A stretch of 64,000 nt of DNA from Actinoalloteichus fjordicus (GCF_001941625.1 NZ_CP016076.1:5192001-5256000); one strand, 5' to 3'; shown: positions 17,560-26,015, counted from the first letter of the stretch. The notes: generated by a model not told the origin, from the letters alone. A program made the numbers and translations.

Positions 17560-18092
17560 GCGGGCCCCGAGAACCAGATCAGCAACGGCATCACGACCAG
17601 CACCACCGCAGCGATCCGTGCGAGGTGGACGGCGACGACCACCTCGGCACGCGCGCCGACCTCCGTCGCGACCGCCGCCATCTCGCTGAATCCACCCGGC
17701 GAGCAGGCCAGCAGGCCGGTGCGCAGATCGATGTCGAAGCGGCGGGAGAGGAGCAGGGCCAGGCCGACGTCGACCGCCAGCAGGACGAGGATGCCGATCA
17801 GCACCGGCAGCGCCAGGTTCGCCAGGGCGGCCAGGCTGCCGCCGTCGAGCCGAGCCCCGGCCACGCAGCCGAGTAACAGCAGGCCCACTCGGCTCAGCCA
17901 CCGAGCGGGCCGGTGGCCGGACCAGCGGATGTTCACCAGGGCGCTGCCCGCGACGGCGCCGAAGATGCCGCCTGCGGGCACCTGAAGCAGCAGGGCGACG
18001 GCGGCACCGAGCGATCCGCCGAGCAGCAGCCGCAGCGTCGGCAGCAGGCGGCGCACGGCCCCGGCCCCCCGCGCCCCGTCGTCGGCTGTCAT
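17556..18092 (-). CDS. AbrB-family membrane protein, N-terminal-half protein
   Basis: 178 aa. Hydrophobic helices begin near residue 15 (LLLGGSLGAAVALLLQVPAGG), with the matching motif LLACSPGGFSEMAAVATEVGA near the C-terminus, equivalent to MVPGGVGELVAATASLG in the partner. ATG 18092 follows GGAGGAG at about 9 nt. A longer frame runs up to a CAGG microsatellite at 18143-18173 and would add a Cys/Pro/Ala-rich leader, which is unlikely to be coding. Confidence 0.78.
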   Translation of the reverse strand: MTADDGARGAGAVRRLLPTLRLLLGGSLGAAVALLLQVPAGGIFGAVAGSALVNIRWSGHRPARWLSRVGLLLLGCVAGARLDGGSLAALANLALPVLIGILVLLAVDVGLALLLSRRFDIDLRTGLLACSPGGFSEMAAVATEVGARAEVVVAVHLARIAAVVLVVMPLLIWFSGPA

Positions 18093-18142
18093 CGAGCGCG
18101 GCTCCTCCGTCGGTGTGGCGGACCTGACCGGTCCGGATTCAG

Positions 18143-18173
<31 letters not shown>

Positions 18174-18420
18174 AGGTGAGACTTTCACGCGCCGCGGGTC
18201 CGGTGCGTGCCTTCGTGGCCAACGCGACAGCCCTCGACCGCGTCAGCGGCCTCGCCTGCCTGCGAGTGGGAGCGGCCGAGCGTCTCGATCCGACCCGTCC
18301 TGGGCAGCCGAGGCATGACGGCGGCCGTCGCCGAGTCCCGTCGACGGTGACGACGCTGCTACGTTGAGTGCAGAGACGATCACCGACGCTCAGAGATCGA
18401 CGTTCGGGAGGAGCACGACG

Positions 18421-18807
18421 ATGGTGGACTCGGTTCTGGTGGCGATCGCCGCAGCGGTGGCGCGGCAGGCCTCCGGTCTCCTCGCATCCGGAGCACGCAG
18501 CGCCGTGGCCGCGTTGGCGAAGACCATCGGAGATCGCTTCGCCGACGATCCGCAGGCGACGGCGGCGTTGACGGCGGCCGCCGACGACCCGCAGGACGAC
18601 CAGCGCGTCGAGCGACTCGCGGAGACGATCGACCGGGCCGCCCAAGAGGACGCCGCCTTCGCTCGGCGCGTGCAGACGCTCTGGGAGGCCGCCCGCACCG
18701 AGGGCACCGCGACCGGCGGCGGGGTCGTCAACCAGATCTCGGGTCGGGTGCAGGGCAACGTCGTGCAGGCTCGCGACATCCAGGGCGGCATCACCTTCGG
18801 CGGCTGA
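18421..18807 (+). CDS. Putative Bell-domain/amyloid-motif effector, 128 aa
   Basis: The first 60 residues are a hydrophobic helical region (VLVAIAAAVARQASGLLASG, then AVAALAKTIGDRFADD), followed by an acidic helix and a short Gly/Thr linker (TEGTATGGG). The C-terminus is a separate motif, VNQISGRVQGNVVQARDIQG plus GITFGG, rich in the alternating Gly/Asn/Val/Gln pattern of bacterial amyloid signalling sequences (RHIM/PP-like, BASS class). A helical HeLo-like 'Bell' domain joined to such a motif is the architecture of known multicellular-bacterial cell-death effectors. GGAGGAGC precedes ATG 18421. No NLR partner is visible in the window. Function is inferred, not shown. Confidence 0.7.
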   Translation: MVDSVLVAIAAAVARQASGLLASGARSAVAALAKTIGDRFADDPQATAALTAAADDPQDDQRVERLAETIDRAAQEDAAFARRVQTLWEAARTEGTATGGGVVNQISGRVQGNVVQARDIQGGITFGG

Positions 18808-18900
18808 GCCGCGCGGTGCGTTCCGCGGCTGAGCCGCGCGATACCGCCGCCGGCCGAGCCGCGCCATACCTCCAGTGGCCGAGCCGCGCCGCCGGCAGGC
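18802..18900. repeat. 25-bp tandem repeat, four units
   Basis: GGC(T/C)GAGCCGCG recurs at 18802, 18827, 18852 and 18877, exactly 25 bp apart, with a degenerate fifth start at 18898. The first unit includes the last Gly codon and the TGA stop of the small effector gene, so the array grew from the gene's 3' end. The remainder of each unit diverges. Confidence 0.85.
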
Positions 18901-18979
18901 GAGCCGCATCCTGCATTCCGCCGCCGTGCCGCCGCACACCTTCGGCCGGCGCCGGGTCGTCGACGGCCATACTGACGGG

Positions 18980-19930
18980 ATGAGCGCCGTGCCGCCGCCG
19001 TCCGAGGAGTCGCTGCTGGGACACGTCTTCCTGGTGCCGCACCGGGACGACGAGCGCACCCAGCACGCGGGGACGCGGACGGTGCTGGCCGCGCTGGGCG
19101 AGGCCTCCCCCGCACCCACCGTGGTGGCCGCCTACACGGCCCTGCTCCGGCCGTACTACCACTCGCTGTGGTGTCCACGGGCGATCCTGACCGCGCTGGA
19201 TCGCAACTCGGAGCAGCGTCCGTATCCGATGGGCGCGGGCGCCGCCGCCGATCGGCTGGCCGAACAGGATCGTCGAGAACGCCATGCGGGCCAGGGTTCG
19301 TCTCGTGGCAGGCAGGCCGACGATCGCAGGCTCACCCCGTTGGAACGGGTCGTCCGCTCTCGGCTGGGCGACTGGAATCGGTCCCGCCCGCCGATGGAGG
19401 GCTTCCGCTCCATCGAGGAGTTGGCCGAGGCCCTGCACCGGCGAGCCCGCAACGAGCATCAGGCCGTGGGCCCCGTCGCGGCGCCGGGCACCCGAGCCAG
19501 AGCCGCCGCCAGATTCCGCAGGCCCACCAGGGCTGATGCGGTGCGTCGGGTCCGCGAATCGCAGGACAAGATCCGCAAGGCCCTCGACAGCCTCGGCCCC
19601 GCCTACCTCCCGCCGCCGTCCGCCATGTCACCACCCGAGGCGACTCGCCGGGCCTGGGAGACGACGCAGGAGGATCGCACCAGCTACTACCTCGATCAGG
19701 AGGTCTCCGCCGCCGAGCTTCCCGCCGTGCGCGCGCTGCGCAGTCACCGCGCCAGGCCCGACGGGGAGGCGCTGGACGAGGCCGCCCTCGCCGAGCTGAC
19801 CGAAACCGCCCGCCAGGAACTGCTGCGTCACTTTCGGCGGCGACGGCGATCCTCGCGTTTCCGGGTGTCGATGGACGCGATCGGCGGCTATCTCGATGCG
19901 CTCGGCGACGACGATCCGCAGCGCCGTTGA
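18980..19930 (+). CDS. Hypothetical protein, 316 aa
   Basis: Not recognised. The N-terminal 60 residues look globular (LLGHVFLVPHRDDERTQHAG, VVAAYTALLRPYYHSLWCPR); the rest is strongly charged and helical with many Arg and Glu (EALHRRARNEHQAV, ESQDKIRKALDSLGPAYLPP) and ends RRRRRSSRFRVSMDAIGG. There is no signal peptide or membrane segment. Start ATG 18980 is the first Met after the 25-bp repeat array; upstream frame is repeat-derived. It follows the Bell-like gene on the same strand at 172 bp, so a functional link is possible but unproven. Confidence 0.6.
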   Translation: MSAVPPPSEESLLGHVFLVPHRDDERTQHAGTRTVLAALGEASPAPTVVAAYTALLRPYYHSLWCPRAILTALDRNSEQRPYPMGAGAAADRLAEQDRRERHAGQGSSRGRQADDRRLTPLERVVRSRLGDWNRSRPPMEGFRSIEELAEALHRRARNEHQAVGPVAAPGTRARAAARFRRPTRADAVRRVRESQDKIRKALDSLGPAYLPPPSAMSPPEATRRAWETTQEDRTSYYLDQEVSAAELPAVRALRSHRARPDGEALDEAALAELTETARQELLRHFRRRRRSSRFRVSMDAIGGYLDALGDDDPQRR

Positions 19931-20355
19931 GCCGCTCGGCGGTCCTGGAGACGTGCGCCGAACCCGGGACCGTCCGCCCTCCAGGTCAGAGTGGACAGCC
20001 GGACGATTCCGGCGGCGTCCGGGACGAGTGATCGGGCGCCGTCGCCGCCGTCACGACCCGCCATGCCCGCCCGCTGCGGCTACGGCATCGCCCTGCCCGG
20101 CCTGGCGGCGAAGGGGGTCGCCGTCGCCTCGCCCCACCGCGAACGGCTCCGGTCCGTCGCCCGGTCCCGTCGCCCGGTCCCGTCGCCGCCCCGGCTACCC
20201 GCCCTCGGTCAGGACGCATCCCGACCAGCCGATCATCGCGCCGGATGCCTGCCGCGCTCGGGCACCGAGACGGCCGGGTGCGTCTGGTCGCCGTCCCGGC
20301 GCAGGCAGTGCCTCCTCGCCTGCGATCCGACAGGCAGCGGCCGCCGCAAGCCCGA
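19931..20355. other. 425-bp intergenic region, no gene seen
   Basis: Convergent gap between the hypothetical gene and the TetR gene. It includes two copies of CCCGGTCCCGTCG near 20160-20186. No coding pattern or RNA gene was recognised. Confidence 0.5.
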
Positions 20356-20955
20356 TCACGACCTGTTCCCGGCAGGCGGATGACCGACCGCGGGCAGCAC
20401 CGCCTCGTCGACGATGCGCGCCAACATCGCCTCGTCCGGCGGGCTGCCTGCATCGGCGAGGTGCTTCAGGACCAGCGCCTCGCCGATGTCGGTGACCACG
20501 TCGGTGATCCGGGCCGGGTCGAGGTGCCCGTGCTCCGCGTAGTGCACCAGCACGGTGCGGGTGAACCGCCCGCCCTTCTGGTCGAACACCCGCTCGTACA
20601 GCGCCCGAGCCAGCTCCGGGTGGCGGCCCCGCTCGACGACGATCGACTCCACGGCCCGCGCGGTGGGGGTGGCGAGCCACTCGACGAGGAACCCCAGTGC
20701 TCGGATCAGATCGCCGCGCAGGTCGTCAAGGCCGGGTGACACCGTCTCCTGTGGATAGCTGTGCTCCAGCGCCTCCAGCAGAATCTCGGTCGGGCTGGAC
20801 CAGCGACGATGCAGCGAGGTACGGGCGGTGCCCGACCGCTGGGCGATGCCCGCCATGCTCATCCGGCCGATCCCGACCTCGCTGAGCTCCGCCAGGACGG
20901 CGGCGCGGATGGCGGCCAGCATGTCCTCCTGGCTGCGACGGGCCCTGGCACTCAT
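20356..20955 (-). CDS. TetR-family regulator
   Basis: 199 aa. The N-terminal HTH reads GIGRMSMAGIAQRSGTARTSLHRRW, the normal TetR recognition region, followed by an all-helical ligand domain of the AcrR-like type. ATG 20955 was chosen with GAGGAG 9 nt upstream; GTG 20961 is too close to it. It lies 93 bp downstream of the GH39-like gene on the same strand, so the two may be cotranscribed, and the 38-bp inverted repeat upstream of that gene is the obvious operator candidate. Confidence 0.88.
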   Translation of the reverse strand: MSARARRSQEDMLAAIRAAVLAELSEVGIGRMSMAGIAQRSGTARTSLHRRWSSPTEILLEALEHSYPQETVSPGLDDLRGDLIRALGFLVEWLATPTARAVESIVVERGRHPELARALYERVFDQKGGRFTRTVLVHYAEHGHLDPARITDVVTDIGEALVLKHLADAGSPPDEAMLARIVDEAVLPAVGHPPAGNRS

Positions 20956-21048
20956 CGTCACGTGCTCCTCACCGGTCGGGGTACCTGCTCAACCTAGGAG
21001 GGCGGCCCGACGCCGAGACAGGCGGCACACGCGGCCGACGTGCCGACG

Positions 21049-22515
21049 TCAGGCCAGGGCGACCACGGCCGTGGCACAGGGCCCGAGCACCACCACAGAA
21101 CCCTCGGTCACGGAGGTCCTGGCCGGTCCGTCTCCCGTGCCGGTGTCCACGACGGTCACCCGCTCCGGGCGTCCCGCGTCGGCGAGGTCCACCGTGACGG
21201 ACTCGGTCGAACGGTTGACCAGCAGGATGCGGCGGCCGCTCCCGGTCTGGAAGCCCTGAGCGTGCACGGGCGGCTCGGGTGCCAGCTCGCTGCCCGCGCT
21301 CGTCGTCACGAGCCGGTCGCCGGGACCGAACTGATCCAGGAGCAGTTGGAGAACCCGATAACGCGCGTTGGGTTCGCCGGTCTTCCAGTCGACGAGGCTG
21401 ACGCCGGGGATCACCGTCGGGTAGCCGAGGAACTCCGCGGCGCCCACCAGTTCGATGCCCAGGTCCGCCAGCCGGGACCACAGATAGGCGATCACCGCCC
21501 CGCCGAGAGCCCAGTACTCCTCGGGGATGTCGGGCTCGGCGGCCATCACGTCGGGGGCGAAGCTGCCGATCTCATTGATGTGCGTCTCGGTGTGCGGGCT
21601 CAGCCTGCGCTTGATCGACTCCACGAGTTCGACCTTGTCCAGGAACCCGTCGGCCTGGGCGAAGAAGGTCGCGGGCCAGGTGTCGAACGGAGCGTTGCCC
21701 TCGGTGCCGACGGCGTTGCCCAGGGCGGGAGAGGCATAGAAGTGGTGGGAGACGGCGTCCACCGAGATGCCGGGCGCGTGATTCGCCGGGTCCAGGAAGT
21801 GCCAGAAGTAGTCGGCGTTGCGGGTGATCGGGCTCAGCGACAGGCCAACGAAACGCATGTCCGGGTCGAGCCCGCGCAGGCGCTGCACGACGAGGTCGTA
21901 GAGGCGGGTGTAGGCGGCGGGCTCCCAGGCGTGGCCCACGTCCGGCTCGCATAACACCTCCCAGTAGGCGAACCGGTAGTCGTGGTCGGAGACGTGACGG
22001 CGGCCGCGTTCGTCGGTGAAGCCGCCGTCGATGTACCACCTGGCGATCCGCTCGAAGTAGTCGGCGATCTCAGTCAGGGACTCGTCCCTCGGCGGGCCGC
22101 CCTGCTCGTAGTCCCAGATCGTGGCGTCCGGATCGGTGCCCAGCTCCGGTGCGGAGTCCTGGAACATCCAGCTCGGGATCGCCGCCAGATTCGCCACCAC
22201 GGGCCTGCCTTCTGCGGCGGTCATGAAGTCGGCCAGCAGGGGATCGAGGTGGGCGAAGTCCCAGGACGTGCCGGTCTCGGTCGGTGCATGCAGCGCGGGC
22301 ACGCCGAGGTGCGGATGGGTCCAGAACGACAGGAACCGGGCCTTGTCCGCTCGAAGGTCCCGCAGCGCCGCGAAGGCACGTTCGCTGATCGGCGAGCTGC
22401 GGCGCAGGGGCGGCGCGGCCCAGGCATGCGTGGTCAACGTGGTGCGCGAGACCCGCGTGACGTCATCCCAGTCGACGCGCACCGGGATCGGGGGCAGGGC
22501 GTTGTTCGCAGACAT
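21049..22515 (-). CDS. GH39-like glycoside hydrolase
   Basis: 488 aa. It has the layout of GH39 beta-xylosidase/alpha-iduronidase-type enzymes: a TIM barrel followed by a C-terminal beta-sandwich (RRILLVNRSTESVTVDLADA). The presumed acid/base Glu is in YWEVLCEPDVGHAW (about residue 190) and the nucleophile Glu in THINEIGSF (about 313). In clan GH-A the acid/base Glu is preceded by Asn (NEP); here it is Cys. There is no signal peptide, so it would act on imported oligosaccharides. Leu188 is a rare TTA codon, suggesting bldA-type control. A long inverted repeat sits 54 bp upstream of the start. Confidence 0.75.
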   Translation of the reverse strand: MSANNALPPIPVRVDWDDVTRVSRTTLTTHAWAAPPLRRSSPISERAFAALRDLRADKARFLSFWTHPHLGVPALHAPTETGTSWDFAHLDPLLADFMTAAEGRPVVANLAAIPSWMFQDSAPELGTDPDATIWDYEQGGPPRDESLTEIADYFERIARWYIDGGFTDERGRRHVSDHDYRFAYWEVLCEPDVGHAWEPAAYTRLYDLVVQRLRGLDPDMRFVGLSLSPITRNADYFWHFLDPANHAPGISVDAVSHHFYASPALGNAVGTEGNAPFDTWPATFFAQADGFLDKVELVESIKRRLSPHTETHINEIGSFAPDVMAAEPDIPEEYWALGGAVIAYLWSRLADLGIELVGAAEFLGYPTVIPGVSLVDWKTGEPNARYRVLQLLLDQFGPGDRLVTTSAGSELAPEPPVHAQGFQTGSGRRILLVNRSTESVTVDLADAGRPERVTVVDTGTGDGPARTSVTEGSVVVLGPCATAVVALA

Positions 22516-22568
22516 GTGTCCGTCCTCAGGTCAAGGAGTGTCCGATATGGACGGACGCCACAATAGCT

Positions 22569-22606
22569 ACACCATCGTAGCTACACAAGTGTAGCTACGA
22601 TGGTGT
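22569..22606. promoter_or_regulatory. 38-bp perfect inverted repeat, probable TetR operator
   Basis: ACACCATCGTAGCTACAC (22569-22586) and its exact complement (22589-22606) are separated by AA. TAGCTACAC also appears at 22564. It lies just upstream of the GH39-like gene and is the likely target of the TetR encoded after it. Confidence 0.75.
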
Positions 22607-22692
22607 GCGCCTAGCCCTCTCGCGCGCAGTGCAACCCGCAACGGACGTCGGTCCACCGCGCCGACCGGGCCACGAGCCCGAAACAGGCCCGC

Positions 22693-23490
22693 TCAGTCGC
22701 TCGACGCAGGCAGGACCTCGCCGGTCTCCAACAGGGTCTTGAGGCTGGACAACAGCTCCGGCCAGGACTCGGCGTAGACCGCGAGCTTCTCGCTGCCCGA
22801 CTCGAAACCGTCGTGGATCAGCGTGAGCCGTACCGTCGGTCCGGCCGCCTCGATCAGGAAGGTCGTCCTGGTCTGCGGCTCCTTCAGCGCGTCGGCACGC
22901 TGCCGCTCGTCCCAGCCGAGCTGATCGAGATGCTCCGGCGGCGGCGTCCCGTCGGTGTAGGACAGTCGATGATGGGGCTCGGACTCCAGGACCACCGCGC
23001 CGAGATCGCGGAACTCCTCGCCTGGCACGATCTGCACCTTGACGGGCGATCCCACCCGCCAGTCCGATTCGTAGGCGACACCCCAGTAGCGACGGGTGAA
23101 CTCCGGCTCGGTCAACGCCTGCCAGAGTCGTTCCGGCGTGGTCTGGACGTAGATGGTGTAGACGAACTCCGTCGCGCCCATCGGCGGCCGCTCCAATGCT
23201 GTCGTGAGATCCGCGAGCGCCTGGAGCCGCCCGTGGTCGTACTGACTGATCCAGCGCCGGGTGACGGCGTTGATCGGCGCGGCGTTGAGGTAGTGCAGCT
23301 TCTCCCTGCCTCGCCACAACGTGGTCACCAGGCCTGCGGCGGCCAGGACCTCGAGATGCCTGCTGACGGACTGCCTGGTCATGGTCAATCCGACGCACAG
23401 CGCACTGAGGCTCAGTCCGCCGCGCTCGTTCAGGCTGTCCAGGAGCCGACGGCGACTGGGATCGGCCAGCGCCTTGAACACCTCGTCCAC
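22693..23490 (-). CDS. ArsR-type HTH fused to SRPBCC/AHSA1 domain
   Basis: 265 aa. The N-terminal winged HTH (VDEVFKALADPSRRRLLDSL, then LTMTRQSVSRHLEVLAAAGL) is ArsR-like without the metal-binding Cys motif. From about residue 105 an AHSA1/SRPBCC domain follows (FVYTIYVQTTPERLWQALTE), a hydrophobic-ligand-binding barrel. Such fusions are autoregulators that may sense a lipophilic ligand. GTG 23490 was chosen because it begins the HTH; a GGGCGGGG lies upstream. The promoter contains an inverted repeat at 23508-23555. Confidence 0.85.
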   Translation of the reverse strand: MDEVFKALADPSRRRLLDSLNERGGLSLSALCVGLTMTRQSVSRHLEVLAAAGLVTTLWRGREKLHYLNAAPINAVTRRWISQYDHGRLQALADLTTALERPPMGATEFVYTIYVQTTPERLWQALTEPEFTRRYWGVAYESDWRVGSPVKVQIVPGEEFRDLGAVVLESEPHHRLSYTDGTPPPEHLDQLGWDERQRADALKEPQTRTTFLIEAAGPTVRLTLIHDGFESGSEKLAVYAESWPELLSSLKTLLETGEVLPASSD

Positions 23491-23507
23491 GTCCGCCCCG
23501 CCCGCTT

Positions 23508-23555
23508 CATGCAGCCTTCTGACTGCATGAAGATAGGCAGCCGAAAGGCTGCATG
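23508..23555. promoter_or_regulatory. Inverted repeat upstream of ArsR-SRPBCC gene
   Basis: CATGCAGCCTT (23508-23518) and AAGGCTGCATG (23545-23555) are exact complements 26 bp apart, with further half-copies (ACTGCATGA, GGCAGCC) between. Likely an autoregulatory operator. Confidence 0.6.
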
Positions 23556-23828
23556 TCAACGGAAGGCGGAGTCGAGCGAGGCGACAGGCGAATCCCGGCT
23601 CGCGTTCGGCGGGCCTCGACGACCGCCACATCGAGCGCACCGCCGTACGGGAGCGGACGACGAAATCCGGGATGCCTGCGAAAGACGTCGAATCGACGAG
23701 TGTCTCGAGCGGCCACGCCTGCCCGGCCCCGCCAGGGACGGCGACGCCGCCGTCGTCTCCGTCGCGGCGGGCAGGCTTGTCGACGGCATGTCTCGTCCCG
23801 GCCCGACCGTGCCGGGCCGGGGACGTCG

Positions 23829-24161
23829 TCACCGTCCCAGGGCTCTGCCGAGTTCCGCCTTGCTCATCGTCGAGCGGCCCCGGATGCCGCGCCTCCTGGC
23901 GTCGTTGTACAGCTGAGCCTTGGTGGGCCCGCCCGGCCCCAGCCTCTTCCCGGATCGCTGACCGCCGCGCTTCTGCGGCGACATGTCCTGCACCGAGGTC
24001 TTGCTCCTGGTGCGCGACTCGCCGGAGCGGGCCCGGTTCTTGTTGACCGTCCGCGCCGCGATCTCCTCGGCGCGGCCCTCTCCCGTGCCGCGCTCCCGCT
24101 GCGAGTCCTTGATGTGGCGATACTGACGTTCCCGCCGGTCGTTCCACGACTGCTGAGGCAC
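23829..24161 (-). CDS. Small basic protein with Rho-N/SAP-like C-terminus
   Basis: 110 aa. It contains the recurring pattern RRERQYRHIKDSQRERG, EEIAARTVNKNRARSGE and a C-terminal KAQLYNDARRRGIRGRSTMS KAEL helix-turn-helix of the Rho-N/SAP kind, a nucleic-acid-binding fold. Homologues are often called 'plasmid stabilization protein' without evidence. GTG 24161 gives VPQQSWNDRRERQ, which matches the usual family start, with AAAGGA 8 nt upstream; ATG 24170 is the alternative. Single gene, probably DNA- or RNA-associated. Confidence 0.75.
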   Translation of the reverse strand: MPQQSWNDRRERQYRHIKDSQRERGTGEGRAEEIAARTVNKNRARSGESRTRSKTSVQDMSPQKRGGQRSGKRLGPGGPTKAQLYNDARRRGIRGRSTMSKAELGRALGR

Positions 24162-24587
24162 GATGATCATCCTTTCGCTGGATGGACGACATCCGTGGCG
24201 GTGACGGATTCGCGACAGACGTCGCTACGCCGCCGGGATGCGGACCGCACGGTGCCGACGCCGACGCCGAGACCGGCGGCGGTGTCGTGGTGGCGTGCCC
24301 GATCGATCAGGTGTCGGCGAGTCCCGCGATGGACCACGCCCGTCAGCCTCCTTCGACAGGCGGGCACGGCGACCGCCATCGGCATCGTCGTCCCTGTTCA
24401 CCGCGTATGACGGCATCACTCGCGCACCTCCGCGTCCTGCCCATCGCGTTCCCTGCGGCCTCTTCGGTGAAACGTGCGCATCGGGACGGCCGGAATCATC
24501 CTGCCGCCGGATGCCCGTCGACCGACGCCGGTTCGGCTCTAGACCGAGGACGGCCGTTCCGTGGCCGGGGAGAGCCTGCCGTGCCGC
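24162..24587. other. 425-bp intergenic region, no gene seen
   Basis: Lies between the Rho-N-like gene and the FAD monooxygenase, both on the minus strand. It must contain the Rho-N gene promoter. Open frames are Arg-rich and not convincing. Confidence 0.5.
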
Positions 24588-25811
24588 TTAATAGTCCGGG
24601 AGCGCAATGGGCGCGGTGGCCGTGAGCCAGCGGGGCTGGAGGTTGAGCCGCAGCCCCAGATCCACCGCCGGAAGCAGCATGCGCAACGACTGCTCACGCA
24701 GCCAGACGCCTGCCCGTCCTGCGCGGGGTGCCGCCATCGCGATGTCCAGTTCCCCGAGCTCCTGGCTGCCGACCACGAACTCGCGCATTCTCCGTTCGTA
24801 GGCGGCGAAGGCCACGTCGTGGTCTCCGCGCGCTGCCTTGAGCTCGCCTGCCAGCACATAGGCGCCCGCCAGCGCCAAGGTGGCCCCCTGCCCGGACATC
24901 GGGTCGGGGCAGTGCGCGGCGTCCCCCGCCAGCGCGACCCGGCCGTCCCGCCAGGACTCCATCCGGACCTGCACGCACGGCATCAGGCGGAAGTCCTCGG
25001 ACGAGCGCATTGCCCGCAGCAGGCTCGGCACCAGCCACTCGTCGCAGGCGAAGACACGGTCGACCTGCGCCCACTGCTCCTCGCGACTCAGGTCGGGGCT
25101 CACCGCCGACTCGGCGCGGCGGATGAGGAACAGCCCCTCCAGTTCCGTGTTCCCTGGGAAGGTGGTGATGGCCGCACCCCGATAAGGCCAGGCGTGGAAG
25201 CGGGAGACATTCCGCCAACCCAAATGATTGTCCATCGTGAAATAGGCCTGATCCGCCCCGAGATAGTGCAGGAACCGGTCATGCTCGCCGAACACCAGTC
25301 TCCGCACCTGGGAGTAGAGCCCGTCGGCACCGATCACCAGATCCACGTGTCGGGTTTCGCCGCTGTCCAGATCGACCTCCACCCCGGCGGGTCGCTGGCG
25401 GATCGCGGTGATCGAATCGGCGAAGAGGTAGGGAATCCGGTCACGGACTTCTTCGTACAGAATCTCGCCGAGCCGAGTCCGACTGACGGCCAGCCGATCA
25501 CTGCGGGGAGACTGGTCGGCCGCGCCCACGCCGACAGCCGGGACACGCACCGGTCGATCGGTCGCACCGACGTACATGGTGGCCTGCGGCTGCGGTCCAC
25601 CTGCCGCACGTACCCGGTCCAGCAGGCCCATCCGGCGCAGGACGTGCTGGCCTGCCTCGGACAGCTCGATCCGCTGCCCCCCAGAGCGCGGGCGCGGAGC
25701 TCGCTCCACGATGGTCGGCTCGAAGCCGTACCGCCGCAGCCAGAAGGCCAGGGCAGGACCGGCCACACCGCCACCGGAGATGAGCACACTGGTCGGGTGT
25801 CGGTCGGTCAT
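24588..25811 (-). CDS. FAD-dependent aromatic/TetX-like monooxygenase
   Basis: 407 aa. All three flavin motifs are present: VLISGGGVAGPALAFWLRR (GxGxxG-type, residue about 9), VIGADGLYSQVRR (DG motif, about 160) and VALAGDAAHCPDPMSGQGA (GD motif, about 290). It resembles the class A group that hydroxylates aromatic or tetracycline-type substrates. Start ATG 25811 (MTDRHPTSVLISGGG) is normal; the frame upstream adds an Arg-rich leader. It is divergent from the zinc-ribbon TetR gene, which probably represses it through the palindrome at 25955. Confidence 0.87.
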   Translation of the reverse strand: MTDRHPTSVLISGGGVAGPALAFWLRRYGFEPTIVERAPRPRSGGQRIELSEAGQHVLRRMGLLDRVRAAGGPQPQATMYVGATDRPVRVPAVGVGAADQSPRSDRLAVSRTRLGEILYEEVRDRIPYLFADSITAIRQRPAGVEVDLDSGETRHVDLVIGADGLYSQVRRLVFGEHDRFLHYLGADQAYFTMDNHLGWRNVSRFHAWPYRGAAITTFPGNTELEGLFLIRRAESAVSPDLSREEQWAQVDRVFACDEWLVPSLLRAMRSSEDFRLMPCVQVRMESWRDGRVALAGDAAHCPDPMSGQGATLALAGAYVLAGELKAARGDHDVAFAAYERRMREFVVGSQELGELDIAMAAPRAGRAGVWLREQSLRMLLPAVDLGLRLNLQPRWLTATAPIALPDY

Positions 25812-25954
25812 GGGTCGCCCTCGCGCTCTCGTATGTCGTACGACGGTTTCCCGCACCCTATCCGGCAGAGAACCCCTACTCGCAATTCTTTCGCACTACC
25901 AGTGCAATTACGTCACTCGCCACACGGACTGCGCTTTATTTCATCACGAATCAA

Positions 25955-25979
25955 TGGTCATGATAGGATTTCATGACCA
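25955..25979. promoter_or_regulatory. TetR operator palindrome
   Basis: TGGTCATGA (25955-25963) and TCATGACCA (25971-25979) are exact complements 7 bp apart, in the AT-rich divergent gap between the FAD monooxygenase and the TetR gene. Confidence 0.7.
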
Positions 25980-26015
25980 GGCGGCAAGCGTGACGAAATG
26001 ATGCGAGGCGACGCG

